Both the position numbers and the translations under genes were made by a program. Positions 12,566 through 19,168 of a stretch of DNA of 19,168 bases are shown one piece after another. Each line of letters starts with the position of its first letter. Position 1 is the first letter of the stretch. Where the stretch lies: assembly GCA_002451755.1 (NCBI GenBank), contig DKDF01000056.1, positions 1 to 19,168 of the forward strand, read 5' to 3'. Under the pieces are notes generated by a model that made no database searches, was not told the DNA's origin, and saw only the letters and a list, made by a program, of their open reading frames with translations. The stretch is from Ruminococcaceae bacterium UBA6855. GTDB lineage: Bacteria > Bacillota > Clostridia > Oscillospirales > Acutalibacteraceae.

Positions 12566-14479
12566 TTGAAGGATTTCGGATTTGTCAAGACTGCGGCGGT
12601 CTGCCCGAGGGTGACGGTCGGCGCGGCTGATAAAAATGTTGATAATATGCTGCCGCTGATAAAAGGGGCGGCTTCGTCCGGTGCGCAGATAATCGCCCTG
12701 CCGGAGCTATGCATAACAGGCTATACCTGCTCCGATCTTTTTTCGCAGGACAGGCTCATTGAAAGCGCGGAGGCTGCGCTCGGCAGGCTTATTCTTGAAT
12801 GTGCCGATATCGGTGCGCTCGTGATAGTCGGGCTCCCGGTGCGCGTGCGCGGCAGGCTCTTCAACTGCGCCGCCGCATTCCAGAACGGCAAACTCATGGG
12901 CGTTGTGCCGAAGAGCTATCTGCCGAATTACAACGAGTTCTATGAAAAACGCCACTTTGTCTCGGGGCTTGATACCCCGTGCGATACCGTCACGCTCTGC
13001 GGGCAGGAGGTGCCGTTCGGCAATATGCTCTTCTGCGCGGACAACGGCGCGGCGGTCGGAATTGAGCTGTGCGAGGATATGTGGGTGCCCGTGTCGCCCG
13101 GAACCGTCCTTGCGCTCAGCGGCGCGGATATAATAGTAAATATCTCCGCCTCCGACGAGATGGTCACAAAGAACGATTTCAGGCTGAGCCTCATTGAACA
13201 GACGAGCGCGCGGTGCTACTGCGGCTATGTCTATTCCTCCGCCGGCATCGGCGAGAGCACTACAGACCTTGTGTTCTCCGGCGCGTGCACGATAGCCGAA
13301 AACGGCGGCATACTCGCGAGAAACGAACGCTTTGAGCGAAACGGCGCGGCGGTGTACGCCTGTATTGATATCAAAAAGCTCGAAGCTCTGCGCCGCAGCA
13401 GCGAATTTTATGACAACGCGGCTCGCTATGCCGACCGCGACATAAGGCGCGTTGATATAACTCTGCCGGAGCTTAAAGAGAGCGATATAGACAGGACTTT
13501 CGACGCGCACCCGTTCGTGCCCTCGGATGAAAAAGTCAGACGCGCGCGCTGCGCCGAGATATTCAATATCCAGGCGGCGGGACTCGCGAAGAGAATCGAG
13601 CATATCGGGCTCAAAAAGGCAGTCATCGGCATCTCGGGCGGACTCGATTCGGCTCTTGCTCTGCTCGTTGCGGACAAGGCGTTTGATCTGCTCTCTCTGC
13701 CGAAAGAAAATATAATCTGCATCACGATGCCGGGCTTCGGCACGACAAAGCGCACGAAGTCGAGCGCCGTCACGCTCACCGAGTGCATCGGAGCGCAGCT
13801 CAGGGATATCGACATCGTCCCCGCGTGTACTCAGCATATGCGGGACATAGGTCACGATATGAGCATACTCGACGTGACTTATGAAAATGTTCAGGCGCGC
13901 GAGCGCACGCAGATACTCATGGACACTGCGAACAAAGAGGGCGCGCTGCTCGTCGGCACGGGCGACCTGTCCGAGCTTGCGCTCGGCTGGTGCACCTATA
14001 ACGCCGACCACATGAGCATGTACGGAGTCAACTGCTCCGTGCCCAAGACGCTCGTGCGATATCTCGTCGGTTTCGTTGCGGACGAGAGGGGAGGCAAGCT
14101 CGGACAGGTGCTCCGCGAGATACTCGCGACTCCCGTCAGCCCCGAACTGCTCCCGCCCGACAAAAACGGCAAAATAGCGCAAAAGACCGAGGATACCCTC
14201 GGTCCCTATGAGGTTCACGATTTCTTCCTCTATCATTTCCAGCGCTTTGGTGCTTCACCCGACAAGCTCATGTTCATGGCGTGCCGCGCGTTTGACGGAG
14301 TATACAGCCGCGAGCAGATCGAAAAATGGCTCAGGTTATTTATGAAGAGATTCTTCTCCCAGCAGTTCAAACGCTCCTGCATACCGGACGGTCCGAAGGT
14401 CGGCTCTGTCAGCCTCTCGCCTCGCGGCGACTGGCGTATGCCCTCCGATGCGGATGCCTCCGCATGGCTCGATATCTGA
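12566..14479 (+). CDS. nadE: Glutamine-dependent NAD+ synthetase
   Basis: This 637-aa two-domain enzyme makes NAD+ from deamido-NAD+, ATP and glutamine, the last step of NAD biosynthesis. The N-terminal nitrilase-fold glutaminase has the triad E47 (LPELCITGY), K116 (PKSYLPNYNEFYE) and C169 (GIELCEDMW). The C-terminal ATP-pyrophosphatase synthetase domain has ISGGLDSALAL (356-366), the DLSELALGW segment and the late DKLMFMACRAF region. Full length for the bacterial long form. The start is TTG at 12566 with AAAGGG upstream; no ATG or GTG is in place nearby. It leads an operon with a lipoprotein gene (17-bp gap) and a nitroreductase. NAD supply suits a cell relying on an NAD-linked hydrogenase. 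Confidence 0.96.
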   Translation: MKDFGFVKTAAVCPRVTVGAADKNVDNMLPLIKGAASSGAQIIALPELCITGYTCSDLFSQDRLIESAEAALGRLILECADIGALVIVGLPVRVRGRLFNCAAAFQNGKLMGVVPKSYLPNYNEFYEKRHFVSGLDTPCDTVTLCGQEVPFGNMLFCADNGAAVGIELCEDMWVPVSPGTVLALSGADIIVNISASDEMVTKNDFRLSLIEQTSARCYCGYVYSSAGIGESTTDLVFSGACTIAENGGILARNERFERNGAAVYACIDIKKLEALRRSSEFYDNAARYADRDIRRVDITLPELKESDIDRTFDAHPFVPSDEKVRRARCAEIFNIQAAGLAKRIEHIGLKKAVIGISGGLDSALALLVADKAFDLLSLPKENIICITMPGFGTTKRTKSSAVTLTECIGAQLRDIDIVPACTQHMRDIGHDMSILDVTYENVQARERTQILMDTANKEGALLVGTGDLSELALGWCTYNADHMSMYGVNCSVPKTLVRYLVGFVADERGGKLGQVLREILATPVSPELLPPDKNGKIAQKTEDTLGPYEVHDFFLYHFQRFGASPDKLMFMACRAFDGVYSREQIEKWLRLFMKRFFSQQFKRSCIPDGPKVGSVSLSPRGDWRMPSDADASAWLDI

Positions 14480-14496
14480 TGAAAGGATAAACAAAA

Positions 14497-15492
14497 ATGA
14501 AGAAGTTCAAAAGCTTTATCGCCGTTCTGCTCTGCTTTGCCGCCGTGCTCTGCACTGCGGGCTGTTCGGCATCGAAAAAGAGCGCGCTGAATATCTCGGG
14601 CGCGCAGATAGACTACGAGACGTTTTTATATTATTTCGACCGGGTTCACGCATTCCCCGAAAAATATGAGCTCGCCGCCGATGCGACGAACGAGCAGATG
14701 ATTGACGCCGCGATTGAGCTGTGCTGCGAATATGTCGCGGTCAACACGAAGCTCTCGGAATACGGGCTGACTCTCTCCGCCTCCGAAAAGCGCTCGGCTT
14801 CGAATAATCTTGAAGACCTGTGGCATGTTTTCTCGGGCTACTATGAAAATCTCGGCGTGTCGAAGCAGACGCTCATGAAGATAGAGACCGCCGACACCTC
14901 GCGCAACAGACTTTTCTATTATATCTATGACGAGGGCGGCGAAAAGGCGGTCAGCGAGGACGATATAAAGAAATATTATAACGAGAATTATATCTCCTTC
15001 CGCGCCATAACCGGCTATCTCACAACCACCGACGCGAACGGCGACACGGTAGTTATGACCGCGGATCAGAAAGCGGAGATGAACAAGGAGTTCATGGAGC
15101 TCTCGACGCGTTTGGGCAACGGTCAGACGATGAACGAGATAGTCGAGCTATATTCCAAGAAGCATCCGGATTCAACAGTCTCGGATCAGCTCCAGTTTAT
15201 AAAAAAGGGCACGGATTCCTATCCCGAGGGCTTCTTTGAAAAGGTTCAGCAGCTCTCCGTCGGCTCGAACACCGTGCTTATCATGGACAACTATATTTTC
15301 CTCATTCTCAGAGAGAATCCCTCGGAGGACGAGGCGAAGCAATACTATGACCGCTACCGCGACGACTGCCTCAAGAGCCTGCGCGGAGACGAGTTCAAGA
15401 CGATAGTCGAGGGCTACGCCTCCGAGCTTTCGGTCGAGCGCAACGACAGAGTCATAAACAAGGCTGTCAAGGAGGTTCTCAAGGATGGCTGA
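14497..15492 (+). CDS. Lipoprotein, SurA/PrsA-like foldase type
   Basis: The 331-aa protein has a lipoprotein signal: hydrophobic helix 5-19 and CTAGC with the lipid-attachment cysteine C23 (threonine at -3 is less usual). The mature part is mainly charged helices, with the arrangement of SurA/PrsA-type chaperone lipoproteins: an N-terminal helical arm (about 30-165), a middle alpha/beta region where a parvulin domain would sit (about 165-280, SFRAITGYL through SVGSNTVLIMDNYIFLILRE), and a C-terminal helix. The parvulin part is weak, so isomerase activity is doubtful. It probably acts outside the membrane on exported proteins. ATG at 14497 with AAAGGA. Its end overlaps the nitroreductase start by 8 bp, so the two are coupled. 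Confidence 0.78.
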   Translation: MKKFKSFIAVLLCFAAVLCTAGCSASKKSALNISGAQIDYETFLYYFDRVHAFPEKYELAADATNEQMIDAAIELCCEYVAVNTKLSEYGLTLSASEKRSASNNLEDLWHVFSGYYENLGVSKQTLMKIETADTSRNRLFYYIYDEGGEKAVSEDDIKKYYNENYISFRAITGYLTTTDANGDTVVMTADQKAEMNKEFMELSTRLGNGQTMNEIVELYSKKHPDSTVSDQLQFIKKGTDSYPEGFFEKVQQLSVGSNTVLIMDNYIFLILRENPSEDEAKQYYDRYRDDCLKSLRGDEFKTIVEGYASELSVERNDRVINKAVKEVLKDG

Positions 15493-16039
15493 TATAATTA
15501 AGAATGAGGTCACCGACGCCGTACTCACGCGCCAGACAATAAGAGAATATAAGCCTATCATGCTCACCGACGCTCAGCTCGATACGCTGACCGCGGCGGC
15601 GATGATGGCTCCGAGCGGGCGCAACTGCCAGCCCTGCCATGTCAGATTCATATGCAATGACTCTATGCTGCGTCAGATGCAGATAGACTTCAAGAATATC
15701 GTCGGCTGGGACACGCCAGTTCACACGCGAAGCAACAAGAATCCGTTCTATCACAATGCGCCGGTGTTCGCCGCGATATTCGCAAAGCCCGGCAGTCAGA
15801 TGGATGCCGGAATCATGGTCGAGAACATATGCATCGCCGCAAAGGGGCTCGGGCTTGGCACCTGTATAGTCGGCAGCGCGGGCGCGCTGTTTGACGACGC
15901 CGACAAGGGCGCTTATTGGCGCGGTGAGATCGATATTCCCGTTGATTTTCAGTATATGATAGGCGTTGCGATAGGCGTGCCGGACGAAGTGCCGGAGCAG
16001 AAGCCGCGCGACCCGAGTCATTATAAAACAATAAGATAA
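15485..16039 (+). CDS. Nitroreductase-family FMN oxidoreductase
   Basis: The 184-aa protein has the FMN-binding nitroreductase fold: TRQTIREY (15-22) matching the RRSxRxY phosphate-binding motif, MMAPSGRNCQPCHVRF (40-55), NAPVFAAIFAK, and DAGIMVENICIAAKGLGLGTCIVGS (107-131). Such enzymes use NAD(P)H to reduce nitro groups, quinones or flavins; the natural substrate is unknown. Compact form for the family. The start ATG at 15485 lies inside the lipoprotein gene's end, with AAGGA just before it. It is the last gene of the nadE operon and is followed by a terminator at 16050-16086. Confidence 0.93.
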   Translation: MADIIKNEVTDAVLTRQTIREYKPIMLTDAQLDTLTAAAMMAPSGRNCQPCHVRFICNDSMLRQMQIDFKNIVGWDTPVHTRSNKNPFYHNAPVFAAIFAKPGSQMDAGIMVENICIAAKGLGLGTCIVGSAGALFDDADKGAYWRGEIDIPVDFQYMIGVAIGVPDEVPEQKPRDPSHYKTIR

Positions 16040-16049
16040 AATAAGCTAA

Positions 16050-16086
16050 CCGCCGCAGAGAATAGACTTTGCGGCGGCTGTTTTTA
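16050..16086 (+). terminator. Terminator of the nadE operon
   Basis: CCGCCGCA (16050-16057) pairs perfectly with TGCGGCGG (16070-16077), followed by CTGTTTTTAT. Confidence 0.88.
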
Positions 16087-16106
16087 TAAAATTTGTTCAC
16101 TGCATG

Positions 16107-16140
16107 AAAACCGCCCGTGCCGAAAAATCAGCACGGGCGG
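16107..16140 (-). terminator. Terminator of the phosphatase gene
   Basis: CCGCCCGTGC (16111-16120) pairs perfectly with GCACGGGCGG (16131-16140). On the minus strand it follows the stop at 16149 and leads into TTTTC. It faces the plus-strand terminator, a normal convergent arrangement. Confidence 0.85.
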
Positions 16141-16148
16141 AATTTAAT

Positions 16149-17621
16149 TTATCTGTTCTTTATGATATGGGGCAGGATGAGAATATATTTGACAAGCATA
16201 TAAGCGACTGCGACCGGGACATTCACGACGTTCTTCGTGAAGTTTGAAAGGAAGTCGGTGGGCAGCTCCTCGTGCTCCTTGGCTTCGCCCTTGGTGGTCT
16301 TCTTTATCGCGTATTCGTCGAACTTCTCGTAGCCGGTTGCCTCGCAGGTCTCGTCGTCAACGTCAACGGTGTATGCGCGGTAGATGAGCCTGTCGCCGTC
16401 GATGGTGAAGGTGCTGAACATCGACTTGTAGGGCTGAGCCGCGACTGCCGCATCGGCGAGAATGGGCTCCATGGCATCCTCGTGGACACTGTATCGTTTC
16501 GTGCCTGCGGTGTTGGGCAGGATATGTACCGTACCCTCGGGATTGAGCGCGTAGGTTATCTCCTCACCCTTGTAGTTTTCGGTGATGTACTCGGTCGGCT
16601 GGATCTTGTCGTCCTTGACCTGATATGTACGAAGATACATGTGGTCGTGGCCGTTTATGACAACGTCGATGTCAAGGCTGTCTATAATAGGAAGCAGGCG
16701 CTTGCGCATGATGACGGTGTCGGGTTTGTTGATGTTCTTGCCCGCAGAGTAGCAGGCGCGGTGCATGAGGATTATCTTCCACTGAGCGTCGGAAGAGTTC
16801 ATGTCGTTCTGAAGCCAGTTTATCTGCTCCTCGCTGATGGGATACATATCGTTTGTATTGAGCACGGCGATATGCGCGTTCGAGTAGTCGAACGAATAGT
16901 AGACGCCGGTGATATGATTCCAGCCTGCGCTCTTGTCGAGGTTGAACATATTGTCGAACCAGCCCCAGCGCAGGTTGCCTTCGTGATTGCCGGCGGTCGG
17001 CGCCATGGTGATGTTCATGAGTGTGTCGCAGTTCTTCTCATAGAACCAGTCCCACTCCTGATCGTTGCAGTCGTTGACGAAGTCGCCCGCGTTCATGAGG
17101 AACTTCGCGTCGGGGCAGACCTGCATCGCGGTGCGCTGAACGGCGCCGCTCTTTGTGAAGTTTATTTCGTTGCCCGCCTGAACATCGGCAAGGGCTATGA
17201 ACGAAAACGGCTCTTCGCCGTCGCAGGCGGTTTCAAATGTGCCGTTGTTGCTCCAGATGCCGGTCGAAGCGTCGCCGACTCTGTAGATATACTTTGTGCC
17301 GGGCTCAAGATTTTCGGCGAGCACCTTGTGGCAGTAGTTCTCTTTCCACTTCGTGCAGGTGCCGGAAAATTTGAGCGCGCCGTCAAAGCTGCCGTTGTAT
17401 TCTGCAAGGGGCATAACTTCAACATCGCTGCCGCATTTCTCGGTCGTGTACCAGCAGATGCCGCGTCTTGTTTTTGCGTCGCCGTTGATAACAACGCTGA
17501 TGCGCTTTATCGATCCGTCTGCGCTCTCCTGAGGCATGGCGGAGGCGGCGGGGACTATCATGCAGGCGAGCAGGCAGATTGCCTTGACCGCGCTGATTAT
17601 CCTCATCAGTTTTTTGTTCAT
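16149..17621 (-). CDS. Secreted purple-acid-phosphatase-like metallophosphoesterase
   Basis: The 490-aa protein has a signal peptide (1-28, ending ASA), an N-terminal fibronectin-III-like purple acid phosphatase domain (about 38-132) and a calcineurin-like phosphoesterase domain (about 138-375). Metal-binding motifs are ALADVQAG (D146), NAGDFVND (D180), AGNHE (N212, H213), LMHRACYS (H287) and NGHDHMY (H325, H327). The Tyr that gives plant and animal enzymes their colour is Asn184 or absent. It should release phosphate from esters outside the cell. A hydrophobic stretch with a basic end, about 466-490, is a likely C-terminal membrane anchor. The ATG at 17621 follows GGAGGA, and a strong promoter lies at 17652-17680. 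Single-gene unit with its own terminator. Confidence 0.92.
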   Translation of the reverse strand: MNKKLMRIISAVKAICLLACMIVPAASAMPQESADGSIKRISVVINGDAKTRRGICWYTTEKCGSDVEVMPLAEYNGSFDGALKFSGTCTKWKENYCHKVLAENLEPGTKYIYRVGDASTGIWSNNGTFETACDGEEPFSFIALADVQAGNEINFTKSGAVQRTAMQVCPDAKFLMNAGDFVNDCNDQEWDWFYEKNCDTLMNITMAPTAGNHEGNLRWGWFDNMFNLDKSAGWNHITGVYYSFDYSNAHIAVLNTNDMYPISEEQINWLQNDMNSSDAQWKIILMHRACYSAGKNINKPDTVIMRKRLLPIIDSLDIDVVINGHDHMYLRTYQVKDDKIQPTEYITENYKGEEITYALNPEGTVHILPNTAGTKRYSVHEDAMEPILADAAVAAQPYKSMFSTFTIDGDRLIYRAYTVDVDDETCEATGYEKFDEYAIKKTTKGEAKEHEELPTDFLSNFTKNVVNVPVAVAYMLVKYILILPHIIKNR

Positions 17622-17651
17622 CGCATATTCCTCCGAAATTTTGGTATAGCT

Positions 17652-17680
17652 ATTTTACATCCGATTCGCACAAAAGTCAA
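17652..17680 (-). promoter_or_regulatory. Promoter of the secreted phosphatase
   Basis: On the minus strand, TTGACT (17675-17680), 17-bp spacer, TAAAAT (17652-17657). The 5' UTR is about 25 nt. Confidence 0.8.
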
Positions 17681-17710
17681 GCAAGTTAGCAGATGCTCTT
17701 TGTGGATAAT

Positions 17711-18126
17711 TTATAATGCTTTTTTCATTAATATATGCGGACAGCCCTCTTCAACATCGTGGATCCCGGTGTCCTCGTAGCCGAGCGCTAAGTAGAATCC
17801 GGCTGCCTGTTCCTGCGAATGTATCCATATTTCATTGACTCCGTTTTCTGCGGCGTATTCTTCTGCGGCTTTTATATGTCCGCACCGAGCCCTCTGCCGC
17901 GAAAAGCCTTTCTGACTGCGACTCTGCCTATCATGACCCTGCCGCTCCCGCGGTCTGTGAAAATGCGACAGACTCCGACGGGGTGACTGCCGTCAAACAG
18001 TACGATATGTGCAGCCGTTTCGTCTATATCGTCGAACTCCTCCTCGAAGCCCTGCTCTTTTACGAACACCTCGAGCCTTATCTCTTTCGCCTCGTCCGGG
18101 AGCCGATTATAGATTTTGACTTCCAT
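17711..18126 (-). pseudogene. GNAT-family acetyltransferase split by a one-base frameshift
   Basis: From the ATG at 18126 (GAGGTG ahead) the frame encodes MEVKIYNRLPDE.., the ElaA/GNAT pattern VFVKEQGFEEEFDDID, and the acetyl-CoA loop RVAVRKAFRGRGLGADI, then stops at 17872-17874. The missing half continues in another frame: IKAAEEYAAENGVNEIWIHSQE, QAAGFYLALGYEDTG and HILMKKAL, to a TAA at 17711-17713. The total is 416 nt, one short of 139 codons. One lost base near 17870-17880 (minus ACATATAAAAG) explains everything. An intact gene would give 138 aa, normal for the family. It is a recent decay or a base-call error; no standard slippery site is seen. The truncated product lacks the C-terminal part of the fold. 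Confidence 0.88.
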
Positions 18127-18145
18127 AATAAACACCTCAATTTGT

Positions 18146-18154
18146 ATTATATCA
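18146..18154 (-). promoter_or_regulatory. Extended -10 promoter of the GNAT gene
   Basis: On the minus strand TGATATAAT (18146-18154) is an extended -10 identical to that of the hydrogenase operon. The -35 region is not recognisable. It lies about 20 nt before the ATG at 18126. Confidence 0.55.
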
Positions 18155-18211
18155 CAAAAACGGGCATGAAATTTTGTATATACACACATCACCGAAATTT
18201 GTCTCAAACTG

Positions 18212-18240
18212 TTGCAAGAGATGAGAAATAAATATATAAT
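18212..18240 (+). promoter_or_regulatory. Promoter of the SGNH hydrolase operon
   Basis: TTGCAA (18212-18217), 17-bp spacer, TATAAT (18235-18240). GGAGGA (18272-18277) and the ATG at 18285 follow. Confidence 0.75.
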
Positions 18241-18284
18241 TATCTAAAGAATCATTCGGCTCTGCGCCGTCGGAGGAATATATA

Positions 18285-18908
18285 ATGGAAAAACTCAGAG
18301 TGCTCTTTCAGGGCGACAGCATAACGGATATGGACAGGGATCGCTCGAATATCCGCAACATGGGCAACGGCTATCCGCTGTTCGTCGCGTCGAATTTCCG
18401 CGCGGATAATCCGAAGTTTGATATCGACTTTTTCGACCTCGGCATCAGCGGAAACAGGGTCAGCGACCTGCGCGGCCGCTGGCAGACCGACTGCCTCGAT
18501 CTCCATCCCGATGTGCTCTCCGTGCTCATCGGAATAAACGACACATGGCGCAGATATGACAGTAACCTGCCTTCCGAAATCGACGAGTTCGAGAGCATCT
18601 ACCGTTCATTGCTCGAGGATGCGAGGCGCGAAAACCCGGATATCAAAATAATTATCATGGAACCCTTTGTGCTCCATGTTTCCGAAGAGCGCGCGAGCTG
18701 GCGCGAAGATCTCGACCCGAGAATCCAGGCGGTGCGCAGAGTGGCAAAAGATTACGCCGATGCGTTTATCCCGCTTGACGGTCTGCTCAACGCCGCCGCT
18801 ATCGACACCTGCCCCGAGCAGTGGGCGCCCGACGGAGTCCATCCATCACCCGACGGCGCGGCTCTGATAGCCCGCTACTGGCTTGAAGCGTTCGACAAGA
18901 TACTTTGA
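18285..18908 (+). CDS. SGNH/GDSL-family hydrolase (esterase or deacetylase)
   Basis: The 207-aa protein has no signal peptide, so is cytoplasmic. The four SGNH blocks are present: block I GDSIT (10-14, nucleophile S12), block II DLGISGNRV (51-59), block III GINDTWR (83-89, N85) and block V PDGVHPSPDGA with D183 and H186. Relatives include rhamnogalacturonan acetylesterases, lysophospholipases and carbohydrate deacetylases; the GINDTWRRYD segment is typical of bacterial carbohydrate-esterase-like members, but the substrate is not certain. ATG at 18285 with GGAGGA 7 nt upstream. A metallophosphoesterase gene follows after 17 bp, so they form an operon. Confidence 0.93.
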   Translation: MEKLRVLFQGDSITDMDRDRSNIRNMGNGYPLFVASNFRADNPKFDIDFFDLGISGNRVSDLRGRWQTDCLDLHPDVLSVLIGINDTWRRYDSNLPSEIDEFESIYRSLLEDARRENPDIKIIIMEPFVLHVSEERASWREDLDPRIQAVRRVAKDYADAFIPLDGLLNAAAIDTCPEQWAPDGVHPSPDGAALIARYWLEAFDKIL

Positions 18909-18925
18909 TGAAAGAGAGAAAAACA

Positions 18926-19168
18926 ATGCCTTTTGATAAAAACTTTGCTCCCGCGCTGCGCTTCGCGGTTATGAGCGACATACATATCGACGACGAGGAC
19001 TGTATAGAGGAACAGCGGCTTGCAAAAGCGCTTGACGACCTCAAAAAAATGTGCTCGTCCGATGAGAGATACAGCGGCTTTGACGCGCTCGTCATTGTCG
19101 GCGACTTTGCTTCGCGCGGGTCCGAGATTCAGATGCGCAAGGTCAAAAAGATTCTCGACGCAGGTCTG
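18926..19168 (+). CDS. Metallophosphoesterase, N-terminal part (cut by window end)
   Basis: The frame runs open from ATG 18926 to the last base, 81 codons. The product begins MPFDKNFAPALRFAV, then has MSDIHIDDED with the D-x-H metal motif and LVIVGDFASRG with the GD motif, the first two signatures of calcineurin-like phosphoesterases. No signal peptide is seen. The ribosome site (AAGAGAG) is weak, as expected for the second gene of an operon behind the SGNH hydrolase. The rest of the metal site (GNHE, GHxH) would lie beyond the window. Confidence 0.85.
   Translation, partial: MPFDKNFAPALRFAVMSDIHIDDEDCIEEQRLAKALDDLKKMCSSDERYSGFDALVIVGDFASRGSEIQMRKVKKILDAGL

Noticed and set aside
17701..17709. 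TGTGGATAA, a perfect DnaA-box match (TTATCCACA on the minus strand)
   Set aside because: It is a single site with no cluster, no dnaA/dnaN genes and no AT-rich unwinding region. One chance match is expected in this length of DNA.

Overview
The window looks like chromosomal DNA from an anaerobic, fermentative Firmicute of the class Clostridia, probably a gut member of the Oscillospirales or a related order. The reasons are strong Shine-Dalgarno sites (AAGGAGG/GGAGG), consensus sigma-A promoters (TTGACW-17-TATAAT), GC-rich third positions in most genes, and a cluster for a trimeric electron-bifurcating [FeFe]-hydrogenase. No phage, transposase or CRISPR array is visible. This placement is inferred from gene content and style, not from a marker gene.

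Layout. Positions 1-512 hold no credible gene. They are a dense patchwork of hairpins, two near-identical terminators and extra copies of the 3' tail of the neighbouring tRNA. tRNA-Ala(CGC) lies at 513-588 (minus) behind a perfect consensus promoter. Then, on the minus strand, come a YbaK/ProX-type aminoacyl-tRNA deacylase (680-1150) and a membrane protein with an Ala/Glu-rich coiled coil and a degenerate signal-peptidase-like domain (1208-2239). A LacA/Maa-type acetyltransferase (2437-3066, plus) diverges from it. An AT-rich minus-strand island follows: a secreted zinc-dependent phospholipase C (3627-4613) and a small membrane protein (3115-3615). The island is preceded by a strong promoter and a leader of about 240 nt that carries an intrinsic terminator.

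The metabolic core is the minus-strand operon 9995-4951: NuoE/HydC-like subunit, stand-alone HATPase, small thioredoxin-fold ferredoxin, HydB (NADH/FMN) and HydA (H-cluster). Together HydABC would couple oxidation of NADH and reduced ferredoxin to H2 production, or the reverse. A PHP-domain phosphoesterase (10139-10873) lies just upstream with its own promoter and a long 5' UTR.

Further on are a Na+:alanine symporter (11128-12468, minus) that seems to start at ACG, and a divergent operon nadE - lipoprotein - nitroreductase (12566-16039, plus). A secreted purple-acid-phosphatase-like enzyme follows (16149-17621, minus), then a GNAT acetyltransferase broken by a one-base frameshift (17711-18126, minus). 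The last features are an SGNH/GDSL hydrolase (18285-18908, plus) and a metallophosphoesterase cut off by the window edge (18926-19168, plus).

The points most worth a second look are the tRNA-tail/palindrome patchwork at 1-533, the attenuator-like leader of the phospholipase operon with a possible 38-codon leader peptide, the ACG start of the alanine symporter, and the signal-peptidase-like protein that appears to lack its catalytic serine.
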